Shown here: in pieces, positions 28,522 to 37,279 of the stretch
How the letters are laid out: each line of letters opens with the position of its first letter
Numbering within the stretch: the stretch's first letter is position 1
NCBI GenBank assembly: GCA_029248885.1
Contig: JAQWIL010000037.1
Location: 52,207-116,206, forward strand
From: Flavobacteriaceae bacterium
GTDB taxonomy: Bacteria > Bacteroidota > Bacteroidia > Flavobacteriales > Flavobacteriaceae
DNA length: 64,000 nucleotides
Direction of reading: 5' to 3'
Translations under genes and position numbers: made by a program
Notes under the pieces: generated by a model
Seen by the model: only the letters and a program-made list of their open reading frames with translations
Databases searched by the model: none
What the model was told of the DNA's origin: nothing

Positions 28522-29733
28522 TTATACCTTTAGCTTTTCTCCCTCTGATTTGGCGATGATCACTGCACCACAACTGTCGCTCCATACATTGACTGTTGTA
28601 CGGAACATATCCAGTATTCGATCAACAGCGAGGATCAGGCCGACTCCTTCTAAAGGAAGACCCATAGCCGAGAGAACAACAGAGATCATCACAAGTCCTG
28701 CCATTGGGATACCTGCGGCTCCAATAGAGGCCAAAAGCCCCGTGAGAACCCCGATAATTTGCTCAGTAAATGTCAATTCAATTCCGTAAGCTTGTGCGAT
28801 AAACATTGCTGCTACGAGTTCGTATAGCGCTGTACCGTCCATATTGACTGTAGCTCCGAGTGGTAGGGTGAAGCTAGAGATTTTTGTAGAAACACCACTG
28901 TTTTTCTTTACCGCATTCATCGTGAGTGGCAAAGTGGCATTGCTCGACGAAGTTGAAAAAGCAGTAATCAGAGGGGTGCGCATCGCATTAAAATGTTTGA
29001 TTGGACTGACTCCACCAATGGTTTTTAACACGATAGGCAATACAATAAAGGCATGGATAAATAGCGCAAGAATAACAACCAGCATAAACAGACCTAGACG
29101 GGAAAAAAGTTCCCCTAAATCATTGTTTTCAGCAATTTGCTTGGCGACGATTCCAAAAATTCCATAAGGCGTAAACCGAATCACAAACAAGGTGATTTTC
29201 ATAATTAGTTCGAATAAGGAATCAAAAAAGCCCAGCAATATTTTTTGACTTTTTTCTTTGGTTTTCGTGATAAAAAACCCCATCAAAATAGCAAAAAAGA
29301 TGATTGATAACATCTGGTTTTCTACCATAGCAACAAAAAGATTGTCTGGAACAATATTCATTAGGGTGCTCCCAAAAGACTCTTTTGCAGCGCCGAGCCC
29401 TTCTACTTGATTGGCAAAGCCCAAGTCGGCGCCAACACCAGGTTTAAAGACGTTTACAATGGCCAAACCTGTAAATAAGGCAGCAGTACTTGTACTAAGA
29501 TAGTAGACAATCGTTTTGAACCCCAACCTTCCTAGATTATCTCCACTGCCAACATTTGCAATTCCTGAGATAATAGAAGTGAAAATGAGTGGAATGATAA
29601 TCATCTTTAGGGCTTTTATAAAGATGTCACCCATCCAAGCAACAAGATGAACATGTTCGCTAAAAAAAAGTCCATACAGAATAGACAGTGCGAAAGCGAT
29701 GAGAATTTGCCAGTATAATGCGAGTTTTTTCAT
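28522..29733 (-). CDS. dicarboxylate/amino acid:cation symporter (DAACS family)
   Basis: A 403-aa inner-membrane transporter of the GltP/DctA family, which moves glutamate, aspartate or C4-dicarboxylates with Na+ or H+. The family motifs STSSSNATLP (hairpin HP1) and NMDGTALYE (TM7 cation site) are intact, and about eight transmembrane helices plus the two re-entrant loops can be recognised. The substrate-binding C-terminal helix reads RILDMFRTTVNVWSDSCGAVI. No perfect -7 box is visible in the 90-bp upstream gap. Exact substrate unresolved. Confidence 0.94.
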   Translation of the reverse strand: MKKLALYWQILIAFALSILYGLFFSEHVHLVAWMGDIFIKALKMIIIPLIFTSIISGIANVGSGDNLGRLGFKTIVYYLSTSTAALFTGLAIVNVFKPGVGADLGFANQVEGLGAAKESFGSTLMNIVPDNLFVAMVENQMLSIIFFAILMGFFITKTKEKSQKILLGFFDSLFELIMKITLFVIRFTPYGIFGIVAKQIAENNDLGELFSRLGLFMLVVILALFIHAFIVLPIVLKTIGGVSPIKHFNAMRTPLITAFSTSSSNATLPLTMNAVKKNSGVSTKISSFTLPLGATVNMDGTALYELVAAMFIAQAYGIELTFTEQIIGVLTGLLASIGAAGIPMAGLVMISVVLSAMGLPLEGVGLILAVDRILDMFRTTVNVWSDSCGAVIIAKSEGEKLKV

Positions 29734-29823
29734 GGGGAAGTGAATATAATGGATTTAAATTTGGTGAACCATTTGGGTTTATTCTATTGCAATATAATAA
29801 AAACGAAAGACTCAACAGATTTA

Positions 29824-30210
29824 TTATTGAACAAATCGATCATGAGTTTGCAACGGACAGATGTCGTGCTTTCCAAACCATCGATATCGGTTGGCTGCGA
29901 TTCTGTCATATAAATGGTCCCGGATAAAAGTCGGAATAATTTGAAACAATATGCCAATCCATTTGACATACGGAAGCTGACGAATGATAAACAGGATTGC
30001 GTTGCTTTTGGTGTAAATCATCCCTTTTTGACTGAAAACCATGATTGAATCTTCCTTGTGTTTCGGGAGTGTTTTTTTGGCGCAGGGACTATCAAGGGTT
30101 GACAATAAAAACTGTTTTTTTGAGTCCAATCGGATTAGAATTCTCGATAGCCGATTACACAATACACAGATACCATCAATAAAAATAACATGATGTTGGG
30201 TAGAGCTCAT
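29824..30210 (-). CDS. DCC family (DUF393) thiol-disulfide oxidoreductase-like protein
   Basis: A 128-aa protein of the DCC/DUF393 family, named after the N-terminal D-x-x-C-x-x-C motif seen here as IDGICVLCNRL (about 11-21). The fold is thioredoxin-like and the two cysteines suggest redox activity, but the physiological substrate is unknown. A hydrophobic segment (about 80-98) may touch the membrane. Its ATG overlaps the mutS2 stop by 1 nt (TAATG), so it is translated as part of the mutS2 transcript. Confidence 0.88.
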   Translation of the reverse strand: MSSTQHHVIFIDGICVLCNRLSRILIRLDSKKQFLLSTLDSPCAKKTLPKHKEDSIMVFSQKGMIYTKSNAILFIIRQLPYVKWIGILFQIIPTFIRDHLYDRIAANRYRWFGKHDICPLQTHDRFVQ

Positions 30211-32369
30211 TAAGAACGCTTGACAAGTTCCAATTCGTCTGTATGAATTTGGGTCGTAAACGTACCATAGTTGACAAAGGCTTTGTTTTTCTCTAAACTA
30301 TCAATGGTGCCAACCGCATTTCCATCAAATAAACGGACATGGTCACCGATATGCAATTGCACTTTTGGACGTTTTTTAATCACTACTTTTGGCTTGTCTT
30401 TTTTCTTTTCCCGAACCTTTTCAATTTTTTTCTCAACTTCAACCTTTAGCATTTTCTTCTCCGCTGTTTTCTTGCGTATCACAGCAGCAGATTGCTTTTT
30501 TCGCTTTGCGTTTTCAAATTCAACGAGCTGTAAAAGCCCCGCAACTAAGGGTCGTTTTTTGCCATTTAGAAAATAGGATTCGGCGAGCTCATTTAACTTA
30601 TTTCCTAGGACAATCATTCTTTGATCTTGATCGAAAAGGGTTTGGTAGCTTTCCAGTTTCGCCTTCACTTTAGCATTTAGCGTTTCTAACTTTTCATTTT
30701 GTTTTTTAGACTTTAGGGCTTGGTCTTGTAACTCTTTTGTGTTTTTTGCCATCGTAGAACGCTCACGTTGCATTTTGGCAAGGGTCGCATCAAAACGAAC
30801 TTTTCCACTTTCGATTTTTTTCTTAGCTCGATTGATCAGACTGTATGGGATTCCGTTTTTCTGGGCGACTTCAAAAGTAAAGGAACTCCCTGCTTCACCC
30901 GTAATTAATTGAAAAGTGGGGGAGAGTTTGTTTCGGTCGAACTGCATATTTGCATTTGCAGCATGGGGCAATTCGTCAACCAATAACTTTAGGTTGGTGT
31001 AGTGTGTAGTAATCACGCCAAGCGATTTTTCTTCGTAGAAAACTTCCAAAAAAATCTCTGCCAATGCACCACCAAGTTCAGGATCTGACCCAGTCCCAAA
31101 TTCGTCGATTAGCAATAAACTCTTCGCATTGCATTTCTTTAAAAATCGATTCATGTTTTTGAGTCGATAGCTATAGGTACTCAATTCATTTTCAATGGAT
31201 TGGTTGTCTCCAATATCGGTTAAAATGCTTTCAAATATGCACATATGAGATTGAGGGTGGACTGGAACAAGAAAACCGGTTTGCACCATCAATTGAAGCA
31301 ATCCAATTGTTTTAAGCGTAATGCTTTTCCCTCCCGCATTGGGACCAGAAATGACCAGAATTCGGAGTTTACTATGGAGGTGGATGGTCTGTGGGTAAGT
31401 GACTTGTTTTTTTTGCTTATTTGACAGAAAGAGTAGGGGGTGATATGCGTTTTTTAAATCCAAATCTGTACTGTCATTTAACTTTGGCATCACACCATTC
31501 ATTTCTTGCGCATATAATGCCTTGGCACAAATCATATCGATTTCTGTGGCATAGCGTTGATAATTGGCGAGTAGTTCTTCATGAGGTCTCATCCAATTGG
31601 TCAACTCCCTCAAAATGCGATCGATTTCCTCTTGCTCGTCATAAATCAGGTTCTCCATTTCCTGACTATACTGTACTACAGCTTGGGGCTCAATGTATAT
31701 AATACTCCCTGTTTTACTGCTTCCTAAAAGAGAACCTTTGACCTTACGGCGGTACATCGCCTTGACAGCCAACACCCTGCGATTTGAAATAACAGTTTCT
31801 TTAATATCATCGAGAAAACCTGAACTTTGGTACGTACTCATGGCTGCTCCAAAACTCTGGCCGATTTTACCGCGAACTTGATCCATCTGTTTGCGAATGA
31901 CAGCGAGAGAATCAGAGGCCTGGTTGCGAACCTCTCCAAAGCAATCAATCACCCGATCGACTTCTTTGGGAATCGATTTCTCAATCGGTATGTCTTCTCC
32001 AAATTTGTGGAGTTGTAAAAAAAAGAGTTTTGATTTTCTAAAAAAACGAAGGAGGGATTGGGCAGTTTTTGCCAAATGCGCGATGTGTTGAAAAAGCTCG
32101 ATCTCAATCTTGCTGTTTTCAATAGAGAGCAAGCCCAAGGCCTTATCGATAGATTCAAAGCCGTGATTGGGAATATTGTGTTCGCTAGCAAAAGAACTGT
32201 TGTACTCGTTGACTCGTTCAATTTCAATTTGAACACGCGATAGCGAGGTATGCGGACGAAGTGTGAGTAATGATGATTTTCCAAGTTCAGTTGCACAACG
32301 AGCAGCTGCTTGTTCGAGAACAATATTGAACTCTAAATCGGTTATGCTCTTTTCGCTGATCTTTTTCAT
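30210..32369 (-). CDS. MutS2-type ATPase lacking the Smr nuclease domain
   Basis: A 719-aa MutS-family protein of the MutS2 branch. There is no mismatch-recognition domain I; the core/lever region spans about 1-300 and the ATPase about 310-520, with Walker A SGPNAGGKSITLKT and Walker B LLIDEFGTGSDPELGGALAE. A long Lys/Glu-rich coiled coil (about 520-655) precedes a short KOW/SH3-like end (HIGDHVRLFDGNAVGTIDS). The Smr endonuclease domain that ends Bacillus MutS2 is absent. Family members suppress homologous recombination or rescue collided ribosomes; without Smr any nuclease step would need another protein. The ATG at 32369 is favoured over the adjacent GTG. Confidence 0.9.
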   Translation of the reverse strand: MKKISEKSITDLEFNIVLEQAAARCATELGKSSLLTLRPHTSLSRVQIEIERVNEYNSSFASEHNIPNHGFESIDKALGLLSIENSKIEIELFQHIAHLAKTAQSLLRFFRKSKLFFLQLHKFGEDIPIEKSIPKEVDRVIDCFGEVRNQASDSLAVIRKQMDQVRGKIGQSFGAAMSTYQSSGFLDDIKETVISNRRVLAVKAMYRRKVKGSLLGSSKTGSIIYIEPQAVVQYSQEMENLIYDEQEEIDRILRELTNWMRPHEELLANYQRYATEIDMICAKALYAQEMNGVMPKLNDSTDLDLKNAYHPLLFLSNKQKKQVTYPQTIHLHSKLRILVISGPNAGGKSITLKTIGLLQLMVQTGFLVPVHPQSHMCIFESILTDIGDNQSIENELSTYSYRLKNMNRFLKKCNAKSLLLIDEFGTGSDPELGGALAEIFLEVFYEEKSLGVITTHYTNLKLLVDELPHAANANMQFDRNKLSPTFQLITGEAGSSFTFEVAQKNGIPYSLINRAKKKIESGKVRFDATLAKMQRERSTMAKNTKELQDQALKSKKQNEKLETLNAKVKAKLESYQTLFDQDQRMIVLGNKLNELAESYFLNGKKRPLVAGLLQLVEFENAKRKKQSAAVIRKKTAEKKMLKVEVEKKIEKVREKKKDKPKVVIKKRPKVQLHIGDHVRLFDGNAVGTIDSLEKNKAFVNYGTFTTQIHTDELELVKRS

Positions 32370-32394
32370 CACATTTCCTTACCTTCGGAAAACG

Positions 32395-32402
32395 CAAAAC
32401 TA
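32395..32402 (-). promoter_or_regulatory. -7 element for the mutS2 operon
   Basis: TAGTTTTG on the minus strand, exact consensus, 25 nt before the mutS2 ATG. It lies within the 44-bp region divergent to ung. Confidence 0.6.
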
Positions 32403-32413
32403 ACTTTTTTTTG

Positions 32414-33079
32414 ATGAATGTTAAACTGGAAGCTTCTTGGAAAGCCGCACTCGCTGATGAGTTTACGAAACCCTACTTTACCGATTTGATAAACTTTGTT
32501 CGACATGCGTACCAAACGACCACAGTTTACCCACCGCCAAGCCTTATTTTTCATGCACTTGATTCTTGTCCACTGACAAACACAACTGTTGTTATCCTTG
32601 GTCAAGACCCTTACCATGGGTATGGGCAGGCACAAGGATTGAGTTTTTCAGTCCCTGAGGGGGTTTCACATCCTCCCTCTTTGATCAATATCTTTAAAGA
32701 GCTTGAAACTGATATTGGAAAGGTTTATCCCAAAAACGGGTCTTTAGCTTTATGGGCGTCACAAGGGGTTTTGTTGCTCAATGCGACCTTAACCGTTGCA
32801 GCAAGCCAGGCTGGAAGTCATCAAAAAAAGGGATGGGAGCAATTTACCGATGCTGTTATTGATGTAATTTCAACGCAATGTGATGATGTTGTCTTTATGC
32901 TTTGGGGAAATTATGCCAAACAAAAAGGGAAACGAATTGATCAAGAACGGCATCTTGTCCTGACATCAGGACATCCATCACCCTTGAGTGCAAATCGAGG
33001 ACTCTGGTTTGGAAATCGCCACTTTAGTCAAGCCAACACCCATCTTATTAGCAAAGGAAAAACGCCAATTAATTGGTAG
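32414..33079 (+). CDS. ung: uracil-DNA glycosylase (family 1)
   Basis: A 221-aa enzyme that removes uracil from DNA, starting base-excision repair. The water-activating motif GQDPYHGYGQAQGLSFSV and the Leu-intercalation loop HPSPLSANRG are both complete, as is PPSLINIFKELE. The size is that of E. coli Ung. ATG 32414 is used; a TTG three bases earlier is the alternative. Divergent from mutS2 with 44 bp between the starts; no perfect -7 box on this strand. Confidence 0.98.
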   Translation: MNVKLEASWKAALADEFTKPYFTDLINFVRHAYQTTTVYPPPSLIFHALDSCPLTNTTVVILGQDPYHGYGQAQGLSFSVPEGVSHPPSLINIFKELETDIGKVYPKNGSLALWASQGVLLLNATLTVAASQAGSHQKKGWEQFTDAVIDVISTQCDDVVFMLWGNYAKQKGKRIDQERHLVLTSGHPSPLSANRGLWFGNRHFSQANTHLISKGKTPINW

Positions 33080-33781
33080 TTATTGTTTTGTAAAAATCAC
33101 CGTGCAAAGAGAAGGTTTAACCTCTGTTCCGTCACCCATAGGCGGTTCGGTAATTCTGGTAATGGGATTTTGTGGTTGGGTTTCTTCATTGTCGTATGAA
33201 AATGTGCTTCCCTCTTCAGTTCCAGCATCATAGAGATGACCAACAAGGGTTTTTTCTAAAATAAATTCATTGTCTTCATCCAGTAAGTTTACACTGGCGC
33301 AGGCAACAAACCAATCGGGGCTTGGCGCCAGCATACTTGCCAAAGAAACAGCCGGGAAATCGCGGTTTACCTCAATGTCAATTGAAATTATACCGACCCC
33401 GCTATTGAGTCCACTGCCTGTATAGGTTGCCAATCCTTTATTTTGATCGATCAGGGCTTCCAATTCGTTTACCAAAGTGGTTGTACTGCCTGTTTCGGCC
33501 ATTTGCTCGATGCCGCTGGAGGCAAGTTCTCCTTCTTCAAAATAGGGGTGGTCTTTTTCATGTACCCATCCCACCAATTGAGAAAAATGGGGAGAGGAGG
33601 GGTAGTCATTGGGAAAATCGGTGCCATTCCAATCAAAGACAAAGCGCACTTCATACACTGCAGATTGTTCAATGGTATTTTCTATAGATTCAATGATTTG
33701 CTGTGCTTCCGACTCAACTTCAGATAAAACACAAGAGGTAAAAAAAAGGGAGACAATGCTTAAGCTTAAATACGTTTTCAT
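33080..33781 (-). CDS. spondin N-domain lipoprotein
   Basis: A 233-aa lipoprotein with signal MKTYLSLSIVSLFFTSC (Cys17). Most of the mature part matches the Spondin_N domain known from animal F-spondin: YEVRFVFDWNGTDFPNDYP (about 43-61), SPHFSQLVGWVHE (63-75), EGELASSGIEQMAETGST (83-100) and APSPDWFVACASVNLLDE (152-169). In animals this C2-like domain binds calcium and matrix components; bacterial copies are surface or secreted proteins of unknown role, sometimes with putative adhesion function. The final residues include Cys at LCTVIF. It follows the nucleoside phosphorylase by 55 nt and could be cotranscribed. No clear own promoter. Confidence 0.85.
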   Translation of the reverse strand: MKTYLSLSIVSLFFTSCVLSEVESEAQQIIESIENTIEQSAVYEVRFVFDWNGTDFPNDYPSSPHFSQLVGWVHEKDHPYFEEGELASSGIEQMAETGSTTTLVNELEALIDQNKGLATYTGSGLNSGVGIISIDIEVNRDFPAVSLASMLAPSPDWFVACASVNLLDEDNEFILEKTLVGHLYDAGTEEGSTFSYDNEETQPQNPITRITEPPMGDGTEVKPSLCTVIFTKQ

Positions 33782-33836
33782 GTTTCGGGGTTTAAAAAAA
33801 ACAACAACAAAAGTTGTGCCAAATCATCTCTATATG

Positions 33837-34709
33837 TCACAAAAAGAATCCATTTTTGATGGCATTCGCAACTCGTTCAATCATATAGTAAACTGTTTTA
33901 TCGGGTTGTTCAGAAAATGTACCCTGAAAACGATTGGCTAGAATGGCAGAAATTGAAATTGCTCTATGACCCAAAACTTGACTTAAGCCATAAATCCCTG
34001 CAGTTTCCATATCAAAATTTGTAATTAAATAATTATTACAGTTAAAATTCAATAAATTATCGTTGTTATAAAGCAATACATTTTTCGTTCTCAAGTGCCG
34101 TCCTTGTGGGGCATAGAAGCCTGGATTTGTTGCGATAATTCCTTTGTTCATTCCGAGTTTCACACAGTCTTTAATCAGTGTTGAATCTCCTTTTGCAAAG
34201 TAGGGGTGATTGAATCTTTTGGGCATTCCCAAGTGGGTGTGAAGTGAAACTGCGATTGGGTGATCGCACATACTAGGATCGTAATAATGCATAAGATTGT
34301 CAAATCCGATCGCTGCTTCTGCTACGACTAAGCTATCGAGCTCAATATTGGCTTGAATCGCACCTGAAGTTCCCAGTCGAATAAAAGTCAAAGGGGTGGG
34401 GGAGTTCAGTAGTTTTCCAGTGTTGAGATCGAGCGTAAACAAAGCATCGAGTTCGTTGAAAACAATATCGATATTGTCCGTTCCCATTCCTGTTGAAATC
34501 ACACTAACCGCTCGGTTTCCCAATACACCTGTATGAACGCAGATTTCTCTTTTCTGGTTTGTGAAATCAATTCGATCAAAGAATTGAGACACGGTCGGAA
34601 CGCGATCAGGATCTCCAACAGTGATAATAAGGGGCGCGCAATGTTCTGGTCGAATCCCCAAGTGGTATATCGAGCCATCGTCATTGAGAATGAGTTCTGC
34701 CTCGTTCAT
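33837..34709 (-). CDS. nucleoside phosphorylase (uridine/purine phosphorylase family)
   Basis: A 290-aa PNP_UDP_1-fold enzyme for phosphorolysis of nucleosides in salvage. Evidence: [15 protein letters not shown] phosphate-binding motif near the N-terminus, [31 protein letters not shown] and the late [20 protein letters not shown] active-site segment, which is the ME-E/D ribose-binding motif. The arrangement resembles uridine phosphorylase more than trimeric PNP, but the base specificity is not certain. Start ATG 34709 overlaps the stop of the SUI1 gene by 4 nt (ATGA); the open frame continues upstream only as a shadow in that gene. Confidence 0.9.
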   Translation of the reverse strand: MNEAELILNDDGSIYHLGIRPEHCAPLIITVGDPDRVPTVSQFFDRIDFTNQKREICVHTGVLGNRAVSVISTGMGTDNIDIVFNELDALFTLDLNTGKLLNSPTPLTFIRLGTSGAIQANIELDSLVVAEAAIGFDNLMHYYDPSMCDHPIAVSLHTHLGMPKRFNHPYFAKGDSTLIKDCVKLGMNKGIIATNPGFYAPQGRHLRTKNVLLYNNDNLLNFNCNNYLITNFDMETAGIYGLSQVLGHRAISISAILANRFQGTFSEQPDKTVYYMIERVANAIKNGFFL

Positions 34710-35029
34710 CCGCCAACACGTTTCACTTGATGCCCTTGCCTTTGGAGATGAGCTGTAATTTTGTCTCGATAGTTCCCCTGAATTATAATATCTCCCTCTT
34801 TGACACTCCCACCAACTGCGCAAAGAGACTTTAGTTCTTTCTCTAGCGCTTTTAACTCTTGCGGACTTCCTTCAAATCCTTTGATAATGGTAACGGTTTT
34901 CCCGCCCCGTCCTTTATTGCTAAAGTGTGCCTCGAGTTGTTGTTTTTTGAGCTGTTTCACTGGTTGGTAGGTCCCTTCTGCTTCTGGGAAGAGAGACTTT
35001 AAATCAGAAAGATTGTTGAGTTTGGCCAT
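34706..35029 (-). CDS. SUI1/eIF1-like translation factor (YciH family)
   Basis: A 107-aa protein with a SUI1 domain (about 35-107): [33 protein letters not shown] and the C-terminal [18 protein letters not shown] are family hallmarks shared with eukaryotic eIF1 and E. coli YciH. YciH-like proteins can influence start-site fidelity by binding the 30S subunit near the P site. This could matter in an organism without Shine-Dalgarno sequences and with possible leaderless mRNAs, but that link is only inference. It lies 1 nt after the oxygenase stop and overlaps the next gene by 4 nt. Confidence 0.92.
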   Translation of the reverse strand: MAKLNNLSDLKSLFPEAEGTYQPVKQLKKQQLEAHFSNKGRGGKTVTIIKGFEGSPQELKALEKELKSLCAVGGSVKEGDIIIQGNYRDKITAHLQRQGHQVKRVGG

Positions 35030-35030
35030 G

Positions 35031-35972
35031 TTATTTTCGCAATCCCAAGTCGCGCAGACGTTCCTCTAAAAATTCGCCTGCTGTGATGTCTTTAAACCGT
35101 TTTGGGTGTTCATCATCAATGCAGTGGGGGATCACATCGAGTTTCATATCGGAAACAGGATGCATAAAAAAGGGAATGGAATAGCGGGAGCTATGCCAAG
35201 CCGACTTTGGTGGATTGACCACACGGTGAATCGTTGATTTTAGTTTATTGTTGGTGTGTCGAGAAAGCATATCCCCGACATTGATCACAAGTTCATCTTC
35301 TTCTGCAATGGCATCAATCCACTCACCTTGGTGATTTTGCACCTGCAATCCACGACCTTGTGCACCCATGAGCAATGTAATCAAGTTGATATCACCATGA
35401 GCAGCAGCTCTTTCAGCTTTTTTGGGCTCTTCTGTAATAGGCGGGTAGTGAATGGCTCGGAGAATGCTATTTCCACCTTTGACAAATGGATCAAAATAGC
35501 GCTCATCTAAACCAAGGTGAAGTGCCAGAGCGCGCAAAACAAAACATCCGGTTTTTTCTAATGCTGCGAATGTTTTTTGCCCAACCGCATTAAAAGCTGG
35601 ACTCTCATCGACCAACACATTTTCGGGGTATTCCTCTCCATTGGCTGGTGGCTCATGTTGTCCAAAATGAAAAAACTCTTTTAAATCTCCTGTGGTTCGA
35701 CCTTTGGCGTGTTCTTTCCCAAAAGACGTATAGCCGCGTTGGCCAGCAAGCCCTTGAATTTCATACTTGGACTTCGTTTCGTAGGGAAGACTAAAAAACT
35801 CACGGACTTGGGTATACAATTCATCGACCAGTTCTTGGTTCAGAAAGTGACCTTTTAATGCGACAAAACCAATGTCTTCGTATGCCTTTCCGATGTTTTG
35901 AATAAACTCGTTACGTTTATTGGCGTCATCACTTAAAAAATCATGAAGATTAACAGATGGAATTTGTTTCAT
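35031..35972 (-). CDS. isopenicillin N synthase-like 2-oxoglutarate/Fe(II) oxygenase
   Basis: A 313-aa non-haem iron oxygenase. The N-terminal DIOX_N domain (about 5-120, with [15 protein letters not shown]) precedes the 2OG-FeII domain, whose iron ligands are His and Asp in [12 protein letters not shown] (about 190-201) and the distal His in [10 protein letters not shown]; the Arg-x-Ser pair SSRYSIPFF binds the cosubstrate. The family includes IPNS, ACC oxidase and many uncharacterised bacterial proteins, and nothing around it suggests a beta-lactam cluster. It heads an operon with a SUI1 factor and a nucleoside phosphorylase. Substrate unknown. A perfect -7 box lies 14 nt before the ATG. 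Confidence 0.9.
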   Translation of the reverse strand: MKQIPSVNLHDFLSDDANKRNEFIQNIGKAYEDIGFVALKGHFLNQELVDELYTQVREFFSLPYETKSKYEIQGLAGQRGYTSFGKEHAKGRTTGDLKEFFHFGQHEPPANGEEYPENVLVDESPAFNAVGQKTFAALEKTGCFVLRALALHLGLDERYFDPFVKGGNSILRAIHYPPITEEPKKAERAAAHGDINLITLLMGAQGRGLQVQNHQGEWIDAIAEEDELVINVGDMLSRHTNNKLKSTIHRVVNPPKSAWHSSRYSIPFFMHPVSDMKLDVIPHCIDDEHPKRFKDITAGEFLEERLRDLGLRK

Positions 35973-35986
35973 ACTTGCGATTTACA

Positions 35987-35994
35987 CAAAATTA
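35987..35994 (-). promoter_or_regulatory. -7 element for the oxygenase operon
   Basis: TAATTTTG on the minus strand, exact consensus, 14 nt before the start codon. Confidence 0.6.
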
Positions 35995-36004
35995 AACAAT
36001 TCTA

Positions 36005-37117
36005 TCACAATATCTTTTCAATGGGTGTGAATGGTAGGGAAAAGGCCTCTGCAACAGAGTGATGAACAACTTTTCCATGTACGATATTAAGCCCATTAGC
36101 TAAATGAGGATACTGTTTGCAAGCATTCTGCCAACCTAAACTAGCGAGTTTAACTGCATAGTCAATGGTTACGTTTGTTAAAGCTTTGGTCGAAGTTTGT
36201 GGTACCGCACCAGGCATATTTGCAACCGCATAGTGTAGAATATCGTCAACGACATAGGTTGGGTTTTCATGAGTCGTTGCTTGTGTGGTTTCAAAACAGC
36301 CGCCCTGATCCACTGCAACATCGACCAAAACGGCTCCTTTTTGCATGATACGGAGTTGTTTTCGAGTGATTAGCTTGGGTGCTTTAGCACCAGGTACAAG
36401 TACTGCTCCAATCACCAAATGGGCTTTGGAAAGATGTTTTTCAATCGTATCTGATGAGGACAAACAAGTAGTTACGTTCTTCGGCATGATTGCTTGAAGT
36501 TCTTCAATCCGATTGGGGTTAATATCGTAAATGGTCACATCAGCACCCATTCCAGCCGCAACCAAAGCAGCTTGTGTACCAACAACTCCGCCTCCGAGGA
36601 TCATCACATCGGCGGGGGAAACACCTGAAACACCACCCATAAGAACGCCTAAACCACCTTGTGGACTTTCAAGGAATTTCGCGCCTTGCTGACTCGCTAG
36701 CCGACCAGCGACTTCTGACATGGGAGTAAGTAGGGGAAGACCACCCTTATCATCTGTAATGGTTTCATAAGCCAAACAGACCGCTTTATGGTCAATCATG
36801 GCCTTTGTTAAGGACGCAGAAGAAGCGAAATGGAAAAAGGTATAGATCAATTGGCCTTCTTTTATCAGCTCAAATTCTTCGGAGAGGGGTTCTTTAACCT
36901 TGATGATCATATCGTTATATTGATAGACTTCTTTTGGATAAGATGCTATGCTTGCCCCAACTTTGATATAATCATTATTTGAAAATCCACTTCCGACACC
37001 CGCATTGTTTTCAACGCTGACCAAATGGCCTTGTGAGATAAGTGTTTTAACGGCTTCTGGTGTAATTCCGACACGGAATTCATTATTCTTGATTTCTTTT
37101 GGGACTCCGATTCTCAT
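36005..37117 (-). CDS. ald: alanine dehydrogenase
   Basis: A 370-aa NAD-dependent enzyme interconverting alanine and pyruvate plus ammonia. The N-terminus MRIGVPKEIKNNEFRVGITP is diagnostic, the pyruvate-binding Lys region IIKVKEPL and the catalytic His in YTFFHFAS are present, and the Rossmann loop reads ILGGGVVGTQAALVAAGMGA (about 172-191). The C-terminal VPQTSTKALTN is also conserved. Length matches the family. A complete promoter with a 46-nt leader precedes it, the longest leader among predicted promoters for full-size genes here. Confidence 0.96.
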   Translation of the reverse strand: MRIGVPKEIKNNEFRVGITPEAVKTLISQGHLVSVENNAGVGSGFSNNDYIKVGASIASYPKEVYQYNDMIIKVKEPLSEEFELIKEGQLIYTFFHFASSASLTKAMIDHKAVCLAYETITDDKGGLPLLTPMSEVAGRLASQQGAKFLESPQGGLGVLMGGVSGVSPADVMILGGGVVGTQAALVAAGMGADVTIYDINPNRIEELQAIMPKNVTTCLSSSDTIEKHLSKAHLVIGAVLVPGAKAPKLITRKQLRIMQKGAVLVDVAVDQGGCFETTQATTHENPTYVVDDILHYAVANMPGAVPQTSTKALTNVTIDYAVKLASLGWQNACKQYPHLANGLNIVHGKVVHHSVAEAFSLPFTPIEKIL

Positions 37118-37163
37118 ATTGTGATATTTAACACAAATGGTGTTTAAATTCTTTGATGTATAA

Positions 37164-37194
37164 CAAATGTAGGGGATAAAAGTTTAAATTCAAA
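37164..37194 (-). promoter_or_regulatory. promoter for ald
   Basis: TACATTTG at 37164-37171 and TTTG at 37191-37194 (minus strand), 19 bp apart; both elements exact. Confidence 0.72.
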
Positions 37195-37251
37195 TTCAAA
37201 AATTTAACATAATGCATATTATAGTGTTTAAAGGGGATTACAAATTAACAG

Positions 37252-37259
37252 TATATTTG
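37252..37259 (+). promoter_or_regulatory. -7 element for the gamma-glutamyltransferase gene
   Basis: TATATTTG, exact consensus, 20 nt before the GTG start at 37280; no clear -33 element. Confidence 0.6.
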
Positions 37260-37279
37260 AGGTTACCAAATCAAATATT

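Noticed and set aside
33800..33820. Terminator at ACAACAAAAGTTGT upstream of the spondin lipoprotein
   Set aside because: Only a 5-bp A/T-rich stem without a T run; not convincing.
35031..35972. Beta-lactam biosynthesis gene
   Set aside because: The protein has the IPNS-like fold but no ACV synthetase or other cluster genes are near; family membership does not imply this reaction.
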